Part shown: positions 17,041-26,453 of the stretch, piece by piece
How the letters are laid out: the number at the start of each line of letters is the position of its first letter
Position numbering within the stretch: the stretch's first letter is position 1
Position numbers and translations under genes: made by a program
NCBI GenBank assembly: GCA_039527025.1
Contig: BAAAJN010000003.1
Coordinates: 1 to 64,000 of the forward strand
Source: Microlunatus lacustris
GTDB taxonomy: Bacteria; Actinomycetota; Actinomycetes; Propionibacteriales; Propionibacteriaceae
Reading direction: 5' to 3'
Length of the DNA stretch: 64,000 bases
The notes under the pieces: generated by a model
What the model was told of the DNA's origin: nothing
Database searches by the model: none
What the model saw: the letters and a program-made list of their open reading frames with translations, nothing else

Positions 17041-17997
17041 TCAGGAGCGGCCACGGGTGGCGTAGGGGGTGTGCGTGGGCAGGGTCATCCGCGGCGCACG
17101 GCGGGGGCGGCGGGCCACCCCGCCCATCAGGCCCAGCAGGGCCTGCACGCGGAACCGGTGGCCGCGGTAGGGCTCCAGCAGCTCGGTGGCCGCCGCGTCG
17201 TCGAGCACCTCCCCGGTCAGGGCGTAGGTGATGTTCTTGCCCACGTGGTAGTCGCCGACGCTCCAGGCGTCGGCGTCGCCGTGCGCCCGCTGCCGCACCT
17301 CGGCCGAGGTCCACGGCCCCACCCCGGGCAGGCTGCGCAGCGCCCGGTCGGCCTCGGCCGACGGCAGGGCCAGCGTCCGCTCCAGAGCGACGGCCCGGGC
17401 CGCGGTGCGGACCAGCGTCCGGCTGCGCCGCTCCTCCACGCCCGCGGCCAAGAAGGTCCAGCTGGGCACCCGCGCCCACACCTCCGGCGTCGGCGGGATC
17501 CGCATGCCGTAGGCCGCCGACGCAGGGTCGGTCGCCGGTCCCGGCGCCGGCTCGCCGAACTCGCTGACCAGCAGGTGCCAGGCGCGGAAGGCCTCCTTGC
17601 CGGTGACGACCTGCTCCAAGCAGGCGGGGGCCATCGCCTCGTGCACGGCGTCGGTCCGGCCGACGCGGTAGTGGCCGTACCGCCGGACGGCCTCCACCAG
17701 CACCGGGTGCACCGGGGTGAAGCCGCTGACGTCGTCCTCCTCGCCGACCAGCCGGGGCAGCTGGTCCAGCACCCAGGCCGCACCCTCGCCCCAGGCCCGG
17801 GCCGCGACCCCGCCGCCGGTGGCCACCACCTTGAGCAGCGCCGGCCCGGCCGGGGTGCGCGTCGTGCGCAGGTGCAGGTCGCCCAGCACCCGGTGGGTCG
17901 GGTCCCCGGCGCCACGGCGGTGCAGGCCCAGCACCGGGCCGAGCAGCACCGGCCGGTCCAGGGTCAGCCGCCGGGTCAGCCCGGCCGCCGCGCTCAC
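17041..17997 (-). CDS. AlkA-type DNA-3-methyladenine glycosylase (HhH-GPD superfamily)
   Basis: The 318-residue protein carries a helix-hairpin-helix (RSLPGVGPWTSAEVR, about 222-236) followed by the catalytic aspartate segment DADAWSVGDYHVGK, with Asp249 as the expected catalytic acid. This is the arrangement of AlkA/OGG-type glycosylases that excise alkylated purines in base-excision repair. The C-terminal tail is rich in Arg and Pro. The GTG start overlaps the stop codon of the upstream GNAT gene (GTGA), so the pair is translationally coupled. Confidence 0.85.
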   Translation of the reverse strand: MSAAAGLTRRLTLDRPVLLGPVLGLHRRGAGDPTHRVLGDLHLRTTRTPAGPALLKVVATGGGVAARAWGEGAAWVLDQLPRLVGEEDDVSGFTPVHPVLVEAVRRYGHYRVGRTDAVHEAMAPACLEQVVTGKEAFRAWHLLVSEFGEPAPGPATDPASAAYGMRIPPTPEVWARVPSWTFLAAGVEERRSRTLVRTAARAVALERTLALPSAEADRALRSLPGVGPWTSAEVRQRAHGDADAWSVGDYHVGKNITYALTGEVLDDAAATELLEPYRGHRFRVQALLGLMGGVARRPRRAPRMTLPTHTPYATRGRS

Positions 17998-18503
17998 GCC
18001 GCCACCTGCGGCCGCCGGACGGCCCAGTCCCCGGAGAGCCGGCGAAGGAAGCCGGCACGGCGGAGCACGGCCTGGGAGGCGGCGTTGTCGTCGTCGGTCC
18101 CAGCCAGCACCTGGTCGGCGCCGTCGCGCCAGGCCACGTCCAGCAGCTGGCCGACGGCCCGGCCGGCCACCCCCCGGCCGCGCAGCGCGGGCACCACGGC
18201 GTAGCCGATCTCGACCACCACCGGTCCCTCGACGGCTGGCGGGCCGTGGAAGCCGACGTCCCCGACCACCTGGCCGGCCACCCGGACCTGGTACGTCCAC
18301 CAGCGCGGCAGCTGGGCCAGGGTGCCCATGGCGGTGTGCGCGTCGAGCAGCATGGTCAGCGCGCCGACGGTGTCGGGCAGCGGGTAGTCGGGGTGCCACG
18401 CCACCGCGTCGACCGCCTCCGGCGGTCGGCCCGCGACCAGCCGGCGGACCGCGGCCACCGGCCAGGGCTGCAGCGTGACCGCACCCTCGCCCGGGCCGCT
18501 CAT
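17994..18503 (-). CDS. GNAT family N-acetyltransferase
   Basis: The 169-residue protein shows GNAT motif A as EIGYAVVPALRGRGVAGRA (acetyl-CoA pyrophosphate loop R/Q-x-x-G-x-G/A) and a later NAASQAVLRRAGF motif B. It resembles RimJ/RimL-like acetyltransferases acting on amines or N termini; the substrate is unknown. It is the first gene of a two-gene operon with the DNA glycosylase. The minus-strand reading frame stays open upstream, but only as a shadow of the divergent YibE/F gene; ATG 18503 is the first start that gives a normal N terminus. Confidence 0.82.
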   Translation of the reverse strand: MSGPGEGAVTLQPWPVAAVRRLVAGRPPEAVDAVAWHPDYPLPDTVGALTMLLDAHTAMGTLAQLPRWWTYQVRVAGQVVGDVGFHGPPAVEGPVVVEIGYAVVPALRGRGVAGRAVGQLLDVAWRDGADQVLAGTDDDNAASQAVLRRAGFLRRLSGDWAVRRPQVAA

Positions 18504-18701
18504 CCGCGCGTCCGCAGCGGCCAGGGGTTGGCGGTGCAACCGCGCAGGCAGCCGGGGGACCCGGTGATCTCGGCTAGATTGTGAGCCGCTCGCGTCGGCG
18601 ACGGTTCCGCCTCCCGGGGTGCGACGGTCGGGGCCGCGCGGCCGGTCGGGCGGGGACCCTGCCGGCGGAGCACTCACGACGACCAAGACTAGGCGGAGAA
18701 C

Positions 18702-20330
18702 GTGGCCCACACCCATTCCCGACCGGCGCGCCCCGGCGGCGGGCAGCTCGCGAAGGTGGACGCGGACGAGCTGCGGCGGCACCGCCGCGCGCTGCGGATG
18801 CTCGTGGTGGTGCTCATCCCGCTGGGAGTCTGGACGCTGGTCGGTCTGGTCGCGCTCTGGCCGGGTGACATCTCCGAGCAGGTCAACTCCGACGTCGCCG
18901 GCTACAGCGTCCCCGGCGTCACCTACCCGACGGCCCGGATCACCGCCGTCGAGCAGATCTCCTGCGAGGGTCTGTCCGGCTCCACCCCCGGGATCGACGA
19001 CAGCCGCTGCGCCAACGTCACCGCGCAGCTGCTGGAGGGCGACGACGAAGGGCTGTCCGCCACCGTCCCGCTGACCGACGCGCTCTACTCCTCCGGCGTC
19101 GAGGTCGGCCAGAAGATCAAGCTGATCCGGATCCCGCCCGCCGACGGGCAGCCGTCGCAGTTCCAGTTCTCCGACTTCGAGCGCGGTACGCCGCTCATCC
19201 TGCTCACCCTGGCCTTCGTCGCGGTGGTGGTGGTGGTGGCCCGCTGGCGCGGCTTCGCCGCCCTGGTCGGCCTGGGCTTCGCCGGCTTCATCCTGGTCAA
19301 GTTCATGTTCCCCGCCCTGGTCGCCGGGGAGAACCCGATCCTGATCGGCCTGATCGGCTCCTCGGCGATCATGTTCGTCGTCCTCTACGCCGCCCACGGC
19401 TTCAGCGCCCGGACCACCACCGCCCTGGTCGGGACACTGTTCGGGCTGATCCTGATCGCGCTGCTGGGCTGGGGCGCCACCCGCTGGGCGCACCTGACCG
19501 GGGTTGCCGCCGAGGACGACTACGTGCTGGCCGCCGCCGCGCCCAACCTGTCGCTCACCTCGGTCGTGATGTGCGGCATCATCCTGGCCGGGCTGGGCGT
19601 GCTCAACGACGTGACCATCACCCAGGCGTCCGCCGTCTGGGAGCTCGCGGACGGCGCGGACCCCGACGGCGAGAGCCGCAGCCAGCGCCGGCTGTTCTCC
19701 CGTGCCATGCGGATCGGCCGCGACCACATCGCCTCGACCATCTACACGATCGCCTTCGCCACCGCGGGCGCCTCGTTGTCGGTGCTGCTGCTGATCGCGG
19801 TCTACAACCGGCCGCTGGTCCAGGTGCTGCAGACCGAGCAGTTCGCAGGTGAAGTCATCCGCACCCTGGTCGGCTCGATCGGCCTGGTGCTCGCCGTCCC
19901 GCTGACCACCGCCATCGGGGTCGCGGTGGTCCGGGTCAGCGATCGCGGCAGCGCGCTCGGCTCCAGCCGGCGGGGCAGCGCGACCGAGGAGTTCGAGGAC
20001 CTCGAGCCGGTGCCCGCCGCCGACCGGTCCGAGGACCGGGACCCCGACGGGGACGACCTCGACGCCCCCGAGACCCCGGCCACCTCGGTCACCTCGGCGG
20101 GCGCCGCGCCGACGGCCGGTACGCCGACGACCGCCGTGCGGGTCCCCGACGACGCCCCGACCCCGGCAGCGGCAGGCGCGACGGCGGCCACCCCGGTCAG
20201 CGGCGAGGCCGCGACCGAGGCCAAGTGGCGGCGCTGGCGGCGGCAGAAGCCCGAGGACGACTTCGGCTTCTCCGACCTCCGCGACCCCGACGAGAAGGGC
20301 ACCGGCTCCGGCGGTCGCCCCGGCCGCTGA
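18702..20330 (+). CDS. YibE/F family membrane protein
   Basis: The 542-residue protein has an N-terminal anchor (about 27-50), an extracytoplasmic domain, then seven or so helices with the YibE/F motifs GLLNDV-like GLGVLNDVTITQA and GRDHIASTIYTIAFATAGA. Its C-terminal 110 residues are an acidic, Ala/Pro/Thr-rich disordered tail. YibE/F proteins occur in Gram-positive bacteria without a settled function. The GTG start has GGAG 4 nt upstream. The alcohol dehydrogenase gene starts one base after its stop. Confidence 0.87.
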   Translation: MAHTHSRPARPGGGQLAKVDADELRRHRRALRMLVVVLIPLGVWTLVGLVALWPGDISEQVNSDVAGYSVPGVTYPTARITAVEQISCEGLSGSTPGIDDSRCANVTAQLLEGDDEGLSATVPLTDALYSSGVEVGQKIKLIRIPPADGQPSQFQFSDFERGTPLILLTLAFVAVVVVVARWRGFAALVGLGFAGFILVKFMFPALVAGENPILIGLIGSSAIMFVVLYAAHGFSARTTTALVGTLFGLILIALLGWGATRWAHLTGVAAEDDYVLAAAAPNLSLTSVVMCGIILAGLGVLNDVTITQASAVWELADGADPDGESRSQRRLFSRAMRIGRDHIASTIYTIAFATAGASLSVLLLIAVYNRPLVQVLQTEQFAGEVIRTLVGSIGLVLAVPLTTAIGVAVVRVSDRGSALGSSRRGSATEEFEDLEPVPAADRSEDRDPDGDDLDAPETPATSVTSAGAAPTAGTPTTAVRVPDDAPTPAAAGATAATPVSGEAATEAKWRRWRRQKPEDDFGFSDLRDPDEKGTGSGGRPGR

Positions 20331-20331
20331 C

Positions 20332-21366
20332 GTGCGCGCCGTCGTCTACGACGCCGTGGGTGCCGTCCCGACGGTGCGCGACCTGCCCGACCCCGGCTGC
20401 CCGGCCGACGGCGTGCTGGTCAGCGTCCGCGCCACCGGCGTCTGCCGCTCCGACTGGCACGCCTGGCGCGGCCACGACCCGGTCGCCCTGCCGCACGTCC
20501 CGGGCCACGAGCTGGCCGGCACGGTGGCCGCCGTCGGGTCCGAGGTGACCCGGTTCGCGGTCGGTGACCGGGTGACCACCCCCTTCGTGAACGGCTGCGG
20601 CCGCTGCGCCACCTGCAGCGGCGGCGACCCGCAGGTGTGCCCGGCCCAGACCCAGCCCGGCTTCACCGGGCCCGGCTCCTTCGCCGAGCAGGTGGCCCTG
20701 CACGCCGCCGACACCAACTTGGTCCGGCTGCCCGACGCCGTCGGCTTCGTCGAGGCCGCCGCCCTCGGCTGCCGCTTCGCCACCGCCTACCGAGCACTCA
20801 CCGCGCACGCCCGGCTGCAACCCGGCCAGTGGCTGACCGTGCACGGCTGCGGCGGGGTCGGGCTGTCGGCCGTCGCGATCGGCGTCGCCCTGGGCGCACG
20901 GGTGGTCGCCGTCGACCTGTCCGACGCGGCGCTGGAGCGCGCCCGGCGGCTGGGCGCCGAGGTCGTCGTCCGCTCGGCCGATCCGGTAGCCGCGGTCCGC
21001 GAGGCCACCGGGGGTGGCGCGCACGCTTCCGTCGACGCCCTGGGGTCGCCGGCGACCGCGGCGGCATCGGTCCGCAGCCTGCGCCGCCGGGGCCGGCACC
21101 TGCAGGTGGGCCTGCTGCTCGACCCGGCAGGCACGCCGCTGCCGATGGACCTCGTGGTGGCGCACGAGCTCGAGCTGTACGGCTCGCACGGGCTGGCTGC
21201 CGCGGACTACCCGGCGATGCTCGCCCTGGTGGCCTCCGGTGCGGTCCGGTTGTCCGACCTGGTCGGCGCGGTGATCGGCCTCGACGAGGCACCCGCGGCG
21301 CTGATGGCTCTGGACCAGCTCACCGGGTCGGCCGGCGGCATCACGGTGGTCGACCTCGGGCGCTGA
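20332..21366 (+). CDS. Zinc-dependent alcohol dehydrogenase
   Basis: The 344-residue medium-chain dehydrogenase/reductase has the catalytic zinc site (Cys38 in GVCRSDWH, His59-Glu60 in GHE) and the structural zinc lobe with Cys89, Cys92, Cys95 and Cys103. The dinucleotide-binding turn is GCGGVGLSA. It should oxidise an alcohol with NAD(P)+; the substrate is unknown. It starts one base after the YibE/F stop, so it is co-transcribed, though no functional link is evident. Confidence 0.9.
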   Translation: MRAVVYDAVGAVPTVRDLPDPGCPADGVLVSVRATGVCRSDWHAWRGHDPVALPHVPGHELAGTVAAVGSEVTRFAVGDRVTTPFVNGCGRCATCSGGDPQVCPAQTQPGFTGPGSFAEQVALHAADTNLVRLPDAVGFVEAAALGCRFATAYRALTAHARLQPGQWLTVHGCGGVGLSAVAIGVALGARVVAVDLSDAALERARRLGAEVVVRSADPVAAVREATGGGAHASVDALGSPATAAASVRSLRRRGRHLQVGLLLDPAGTPLPMDLVVAHELELYGSHGLAAADYPAMLALVASGAVRLSDLVGAVIGLDEAPAALMALDQLTGSAGGITVVDLGR

Positions 21367-21389
21367 CCGGCCAGCGGTATTTTCGGGTC

Positions 21390-21740
21390 GTGTCCCTCCC
21401 CAGCGCACCCGACCCCACCGATCCCGGCGCCCACCTCTCCGGCCCCTCCCAGCCCGGCGCCACCGACGAGGCCGCGTTCTCCTCCGACGTCCTGGAGCCC
21501 GAGGAGGACCCGGACCTGCACCACGTGCGCAGCGAGTCCCGCGGGATGCCGCTGCGCCCCGACGACGACGAGCTGGAGGCGGCCGTCGAGCGCGACCGGG
21601 TGGCCGCCGGGCTGGCCGACCACGCGCCCGCCGACGTGCCGCCGGCCACCGACCCGCTGCCCGAGGGCACCCCGGAGGCCGTCGACCTGGCTCAGCGCGG
21701 CCTGCTGGGCGACACCGCCGTCGACGGCGACCAGGCCTGA
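21390..21740 (+). CDS. Small acidic hypothetical protein (DUF5709-like)
   Basis: A 116-residue, strongly acidic, Pro/Asp-rich protein without membrane segment or cysteine. The stretch SSDVLEPEEDPD and the end AQRGLLGDTAVDGDQA recall the actinobacterial DUF5709 family. TATTTT at 21378-21383 lies 6 nt before the GTG, suggesting a leaderless transcript; no ribosome site is present. Function is unknown. Confidence 0.6.
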   Translation: MSLPSAPDPTDPGAHLSGPSQPGATDEAAFSSDVLEPEEDPDLHHVRSESRGMPLRPDDDELEAAVERDRVAAGLADHAPADVPPATDPLPEGTPEAVDLAQRGLLGDTAVDGDQA

Positions 21741-21784
21741 GCCACCCCGCGCCCTGAGCTCGACCGCGCTTGAACTCGACGCGG

Positions 21785-21820
21785 CCTGAGCCTGTCGAAG
21801 GCCCTTCGACGAGCTCAGGG
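21785..21820. repeat. Inverted pair of the dispersed CCTGAGCCTGTCGAAGG repeat
   Basis: CCTGAGCCTGTCGAAGG at 21785-21801 abuts CCCTTCGACGAGCTCAGGG at 21802-21820, forming a near-perfect 17-bp hairpin between convergent genes (stops at 21740 and 21846). It is the first window copy of the repeat seen again near 47.6 kb, 48.2 kb and inside cydA, and could act as a two-way terminator. Confidence 0.85.
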
Positions 21821-21845
21821 CACGGACGAGGACCAGGCCCGCGGG

Positions 21846-22262
21846 TCAGGCCCGCGGTGGCGGCAGCAGCGCCCCGATCTCGGCCCGCTCGAAGAACTCC
21901 ACCGACGCCCGGGCCGAGGGTGAGCCCAGGTCCGGGTCGGCGCCGGCGGCGAGCAGCACCCGGGCGACGGCGGCGTCGCCCTTGAACACCGCCGCGGCCA
22001 GCGGCGTCTGGCCGCGGTCGTTGACGGCGTCGACGTCGGCGCCGCGCTCGGCCAGCACCCGGACGGTCTCGGCGTGACCGTGGTAGGCGGCGAGCATCAG
22101 CAGCGTGTTGCCCTTGGCGTCGGTGAGATCGACCGGCATCCCGTGGTCGGCATAGTCGGCCAGCCGCTCGGCCTCGCCGATCCGGGCACGGTCCAGCAGC
22201 CAGTGCGCCAGCTCGACCGGGTCGTCGCCGCGGGGGACGTCGCCCGGTGCGGGCTCGCTCAC
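21846..22262 (-). CDS. Ankyrin-repeat protein
   Basis: The 138-residue protein contains two clear ankyrin repeats, GNTLLMLAAYHGHAETVRVL and GQTPLAAAVFKGDAAVARVL, with a partial third (GADPDLGSPSARASVEFF). Such short bacterial ankyrin proteins mediate protein contacts; the partner is unknown. Its GTG overlaps the stop codon of lysS (GTGA), so it is translated with lysyl-tRNA synthetase. Confidence 0.85.
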   Translation of the reverse strand: MSEPAPGDVPRGDDPVELAHWLLDRARIGEAERLADYADHGMPVDLTDAKGNTLLMLAAYHGHAETVRVLAERGADVDAVNDRGQTPLAAAVFKGDAAVARVLLAAGADPDLGSPSARASVEFFERAEIGALLPPPRA

Positions 22263-23782
22263 TCCCCCGAGCCCGGCTTGAGCAGCGGGAACAGGATCGT
22301 CTCCCGGATGCCCGCGCCGGTGAACAGCATCACCAGCCGGTCGAGGCCCAGACCGACGCCGCCCATCGGCGGGGCTCCGAACTCCAGCGCGGCCAGGAAG
22401 TCCTCGTCCAGCTGCATCGCCTCCGGGTCCCCGGCGGCCGCGGCCAGCGACTGCGCGGTCAGCCGCTCGCGCTGCACCACCGGGTCGACCAGCTCGGAGA
22501 AGCCGGTGCCGCGCTCGGTGCCGCCGATGACCAGGTCCCACGCCTCGATCAGGTGCGGGTTGCTGCGGTGCGGCCGGGCCAGCGGCTGCGCGGACGGCGG
22601 GTAGTCGCAGACGAAGGTCGGCTGCAGCAGGGTCGGCTCCACCAGCTCGCCGAACAGCTCCAGCACCAGCTTCTCCGCGTCCCAGGCCGGGTCGACCTCG
22701 ACGCCGCGCTCGGCGGCCACCGCCCGCAGCCGGTCCGCCCCGGTCTCCCAGCTGATCTCCTCGCCGAGGACCTGCGAGAGCCCGGGGTAGACGCCCAGCC
22801 ACGGCCACTCCCCGTCCAGGTCGATCGTCCCGGCCGGGGTCTCGATCTGCCGGGTGCCGAGAGCGGCCTCGGCCGCGTCGACGATGATCTGCTGCAGCAG
22901 CGCGGCCACCGTCTGCTGGTCACCCCAGGCCTCGTAGAACTCGAGCATGGTGAACTCCGGGCTGTGGCTGGAGTCCACGCCCTCGTTGCGGAAGATCCGG
23001 CCCAGCTCGTAGACCTTCTCCACCCCGCCGACGACGGCCCGCTTGAGGAACAGCTCCAGCGCGATCCGCAGCGTCATGGCGGTGTCGAACGCGTTCAGGT
23101 GGGTGCCGAACGGCCGCGCCTGCGCGCCGCCGTGCACCAGCTGCAGGACCGGCGTCTCGATCTCCAGGTAGCCCTCGCGGTGCAGCGTCTCCCGGATGCT
23201 CCGGGTCACCGCGGCCCGCGTGCGGACCATCTCCCGGGCGGCCTCGCGGACGGTCAGGTCGGCGTGCCGCTGCCGGACCCGCGTCTCGTCGGACAGCTCC
23301 TTGTGCAGCGTCGGCATCGGCCGCAGGGCCTTGGACGCGAGCGTCCAGCCGCTGGCCAGCACCGACAGCTCGCCGCGTCGGGAGGAGATCACCCGGCCGG
23401 TGACGGCGACGAAGTCCCCGAGGTCGACGTCGGCCTTCCACGCGCCGAGCGCGTCGTCGCCCACCTCGTCGCGGGACAGCATCACCTGCAGCCGGGCGCC
23501 GGTGTCGCCCAGCGACAGGCCCTCCTGCAGCGTGGCGAAGCAGAGCTTGCCGGCGTTGCGGATGAACACCACCCGGCCGGTGACCGCGACGACGTCGTCG
23601 GTCTCCTGCCCCGTCTCCAGGTGCCCCCACTGCGCCCGGACCTCCCGCAGGGCGTGCGTCCGCGGCACGGTGACGGGGTAGGGCTCACGGCCCTCGGCGA
23701 GCAGCCGCTCGCGCTTGTCCTTGCGGACACGGATCTGCTCGGGCTCGTTCTCCACTCCGGGCGGACTCGTCTGTTCGGGCAC
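22259..23782 (-). CDS. lysS: Lysyl-tRNA synthetase, class II
   Basis: The 507-residue enzyme has the N-terminal OB-fold anticodon-binding domain (VVAVTGRVVFIRNAGKLCFA) and the class II catalytic core: motif 2 (IFRNEGVDSSHSPEFTMLEF) and motif 3 (GGVGLGLDRLVMLF). It charges tRNA-Lys. The length is normal for a bacterial LysS, without the MprF-like fusion of mycobacterial LysX. The start is GTG. The divergent ATP-grasp gene begins 100 bp away. Confidence 0.95.
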   Translation of the reverse strand: MPEQTSPPGVENEPEQIRVRKDKRERLLAEGREPYPVTVPRTHALREVRAQWGHLETGQETDDVVAVTGRVVFIRNAGKLCFATLQEGLSLGDTGARLQVMLSRDEVGDDALGAWKADVDLGDFVAVTGRVISSRRGELSVLASGWTLASKALRPMPTLHKELSDETRVRQRHADLTVREAAREMVRTRAAVTRSIRETLHREGYLEIETPVLQLVHGGAQARPFGTHLNAFDTAMTLRIALELFLKRAVVGGVEKVYELGRIFRNEGVDSSHSPEFTMLEFYEAWGDQQTVAALLQQIIVDAAEAALGTRQIETPAGTIDLDGEWPWLGVYPGLSQVLGEEISWETGADRLRAVAAERGVEVDPAWDAEKLVLELFGELVEPTLLQPTFVCDYPPSAQPLARPHRSNPHLIEAWDLVIGGTERGTGFSELVDPVVQRERLTAQSLAAAAGDPEAMQLDEDFLAALEFGAPPMGGVGLGLDRLVMLFTGAGIRETILFPLLKPGSGE

Positions 23783-23882
23783 CGCGTCAGCCTAGCGAGG
23801 TCGGCGCCCGCGGCAGACCGGCTGAGCACCGCCGACACCGCCTTCACACGCGGGTAACACGGCCATGAGTAGGGTGCGGCCC

Positions 23883-25532
23883 ATGGCGGACGTCCTCGCG
23901 AACTACCGGCCGGGTGCGGCCTTCGACGAGATGATGGACGTCGACGGCGAGGTGCGACCCGCCTACCGCGCGCTGCTCGCCACGCTGGAGAGGTCCACCC
24001 CCGCCGAGCTCAAGACCATCGCGGAGTCGCTGGCCAACAACTACGTCCAGGCCGGCGTCACCTTCGACATCGGCGGGGTGGAGCGGCCCTTCCCGCTGGA
24101 CCTGGTGCCCCGGGTCATCGCCTCGCCGGAGTGGGAGACGATCGAGGCCGGCGTGGCCCAGCGGGTCCGCGCCCTGGAGGCCTTCCTGGCCGACGTCTAC
24201 TCCGACGCCCGGGTCATCTCCGACGGCGTCATCCCCAGCCAGCTGGTCACCAGCTCCAACCACTTCCACCGGGCCGTCTGGGGCGTGCAGCCGGGCAACG
24301 GTGTGCGCATCCACGTCGCCGGGGTGGACCTGATCCGCACCCCCGACGGCGACGTCCGCGTACTGGAGGACAACGTCCGGGTGCCCAGCGGCGTCTCCTA
24401 CGTGATGACGAACCGCAGCGCCATGGTCACCGCCCTGCCCGACGCCTTCGCCCACCAGCGGATCCGGCCCGTGGCCAGCTACCCGCAGCGCCTGCTCGCC
24501 GCGCTGCGGCTGGCCGCCACCCCGGCCGTCGACGACCCGACCGTGGTGGTGCTGACCCCGGGCGTCTACAACTCAGCCTACTTCGAGCACACCCTGCTGG
24601 CCCGGACGATGGGCGTCGAGCTGGTCGAGGGCCGCGACCTGGAGTGCCGGCGCGGCAAGGTGTTCATGCGCACCACGGCCGGCCTGCAGCGTGTCGACGT
24701 CATCTACCGCCGCATCGACGACGACTTCATCGATCCGGTGCACTTCCGCAGCGACTCGATGCTGGGCGTCCCCGGGCTGGTCAACGCCGTCCGCACCGGC
24801 GGGGTGGTGCTGGCCAACGCCATTGGCAACGGCGTCGCCGACGACAAGCTGATCTACACCTACGTGCCCGACCTGATCCGCTACTACCTGGGCGAGCAGC
24901 CGGTGATCGCCAACGTCGACACCTGGCGGCTGGAGGACGACACGGCCCGCGAGGAGGTGCTGGACCGGCTGGACGAGCTGGTGGTCAAGCCCGTCGACGG
25001 CTCGGGCGGCAAGGGCATCGTCATCGGGCCGCGGGCGACCCGGGAGGAGCTGGACGCCCTGCGCGCCCGGGTGACCGCCGACCCGCGCGGCTGGATCGCC
25101 CAGCCCGTGGTCCAGCTGTCCACCGTGCCCACCCTGATCGACGACGAGCTCAAGCCCCGGCACGTCGACCTGCGGCCGTTCGCGGTGAACAGCGGCGACG
25201 AGGTGTGGGTGCTGCCCGGCGGGCTGACCCGGGTCGCGCTGCCCGAGGGCGAGCTGGTGGTGAACTCCAGCCAGGGTGGCGGCAGCAAGGACACCTGGGT
25301 GCTGAGCCCGCCGGCGCACCGGCCCTCGGTCACCCTCGTCGAGGAGGAGCCCGCAGCCGCAGCTCCACCGGAGCCGACGGTCGAGGAACCGCCGGCCCGT
25401 CCCGCCACCGGACCGCGCGCCGGGCGACCCGCTCTGCTGATGACCCCCAAGGTCATCCAGCGCTCGCAGGAGGAGCAGCAGCAGCAGGCCGGCTCCCCGG
25501 GGCGCCAGGCCGGAGCGGACGCCTCGTGCTGA
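23883..25532 (+). CDS. Circularly permuted type-2 ATP-grasp protein
   Basis: The 549-residue protein belongs to the circularly permuted ATP-grasp family, recognised by DNVRVPSGVSYVMTNR and the nucleotide-binding KPVDGSGGKG segment. It is the first gene of the conserved trio ATP-grasp / alpha-E / transglutaminase. The trio is widespread but its product is unproven; family members are thought to join peptides or amino acids by ATP-dependent ligation. The last 80 residues are Pro/Ala/Gln-rich and probably disordered. ATG 23883 is preferred to 23865 because TAGGGT lies 7 nt before it, fitting a leaderless start. It overlaps the next gene by 7 nt. Confidence 0.88.
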   Translation: MADVLANYRPGAAFDEMMDVDGEVRPAYRALLATLERSTPAELKTIAESLANNYVQAGVTFDIGGVERPFPLDLVPRVIASPEWETIEAGVAQRVRALEAFLADVYSDARVISDGVIPSQLVTSSNHFHRAVWGVQPGNGVRIHVAGVDLIRTPDGDVRVLEDNVRVPSGVSYVMTNRSAMVTALPDAFAHQRIRPVASYPQRLLAALRLAATPAVDDPTVVVLTPGVYNSAYFEHTLLARTMGVELVEGRDLECRRGKVFMRTTAGLQRVDVIYRRIDDDFIDPVHFRSDSMLGVPGLVNAVRTGGVVLANAIGNGVADDKLIYTYVPDLIRYYLGEQPVIANVDTWRLEDDTAREEVLDRLDELVVKPVDGSGGKGIVIGPRATREELDALRARVTADPRGWIAQPVVQLSTVPTLIDDELKPRHVDLRPFAVNSGDEVWVLPGGLTRVALPEGELVVNSSQGGGSKDTWVLSPPAHRPSVTLVEEEPAAAAPPEPTVEEPPARPATGPRAGRPALLMTPKVIQRSQEEQQQQAGSPGRQAGADASC

Positions 25533-26452
25533 GCCGGATCGCGGAGTCGATGTTCTGGATCGGCCGCTACGTGGAGCGCGCCGAGGACACCTCGCGGCTG
25601 CTGCAGACCCACCTCCGGCTGATCACCGAGGACACCACGTCGGAGTCCGACGCCTGTTCCAACCTGCTCGCGCTGATGAGCGTGGACCACGTCGAGCACC
25701 CCACGCACGAGGACCTGCTGCGGGTGCTCGGCTACGACGGCCAGGAGCCGACGTCGATCGTCGCCTGCTGGGCGGCCGCGCGGGACAACGCACGGCGGGC
25801 CCGCGAGGTGATCCCGCTGGACCTGTGGGAGTGCATCAACACCACCTGGCACCAGCTGCCCTCGGGCCGGTTCCGCACCACCCGGGCGCACACCTTCCTG
25901 GACTGGGCCCAGGAGCGCAGCGCGCTGTTCACCGGCATCGCCCGCGGCACGATGGTCCGCGACGACGGCTGGGAGTTCATGATGCTCGGCCGGTCCCTGG
26001 AGCAGGTGGACATGACGTCGCGGCTGGTCGCCTCGGCGTCGCTGCGCACCGGCAGCACCCAGTGGCCGTCGGTGCTGCGCGGCTGCGGCGGGCACGACGC
26101 GTTCCTGCGCACCTACCGCGGCCTGCAGACCGACCGGGAGGCGGCGCAGTTCCTGATCTCGGACGCCCGGTTCCCGCGCTCGCTGATGCACGGCCTGGTC
26201 GCCGCGTCGGACTGCCTGCGCCGGCTGAGCACGGTCAACGGCCAGGCCGCCCGGCAGTCGGAGTTCCCGGCCCGGGCGCTGGGCCAGCTCCGCGCCCGGC
26301 TCGAGTACGCCGACGTCGGCGACCTGCTGGAGAACCTCGACGAGGAGATGACCTGGGTGCAGGAGGTGGCGGCGCAGGTGACCGCCGCCGTGGCCAACAA
26401 CTACTTCGTCGCCGAGGACCCGACGGCCTGGATCACCGAGGGGACGCGCTGA
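25526..26452 (+). CDS. Alpha-E domain protein
   Basis: The 308-residue all-helical protein begins with the family hallmark LSRIAESMFWIGRYVERAEDTSRL and ends ANNYFVAEDPTAW. Alpha-E proteins are nearly always encoded between a permuted ATP-grasp and a transglutaminase-like protease, as here, and probably act with them. The GTG start overlaps the ATP-grasp stop codon by 7 nt. No catalytic residues are known for the family. Confidence 0.9.
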   Translation: MLSRIAESMFWIGRYVERAEDTSRLLQTHLRLITEDTTSESDACSNLLALMSVDHVEHPTHEDLLRVLGYDGQEPTSIVACWAAARDNARRAREVIPLDLWECINTTWHQLPSGRFRTTRAHTFLDWAQERSALFTGIARGTMVRDDGWEFMMLGRSLEQVDMTSRLVASASLRTGSTQWPSVLRGCGGHDAFLRTYRGLQTDREAAQFLISDARFPRSLMHGLVAASDCLRRLSTVNGQAARQSEFPARALGQLRARLEYADVGDLLENLDEEMTWVQEVAAQVTAAVANNYFVAEDPTAWITEGTR

Positions 26453-26453
26453 C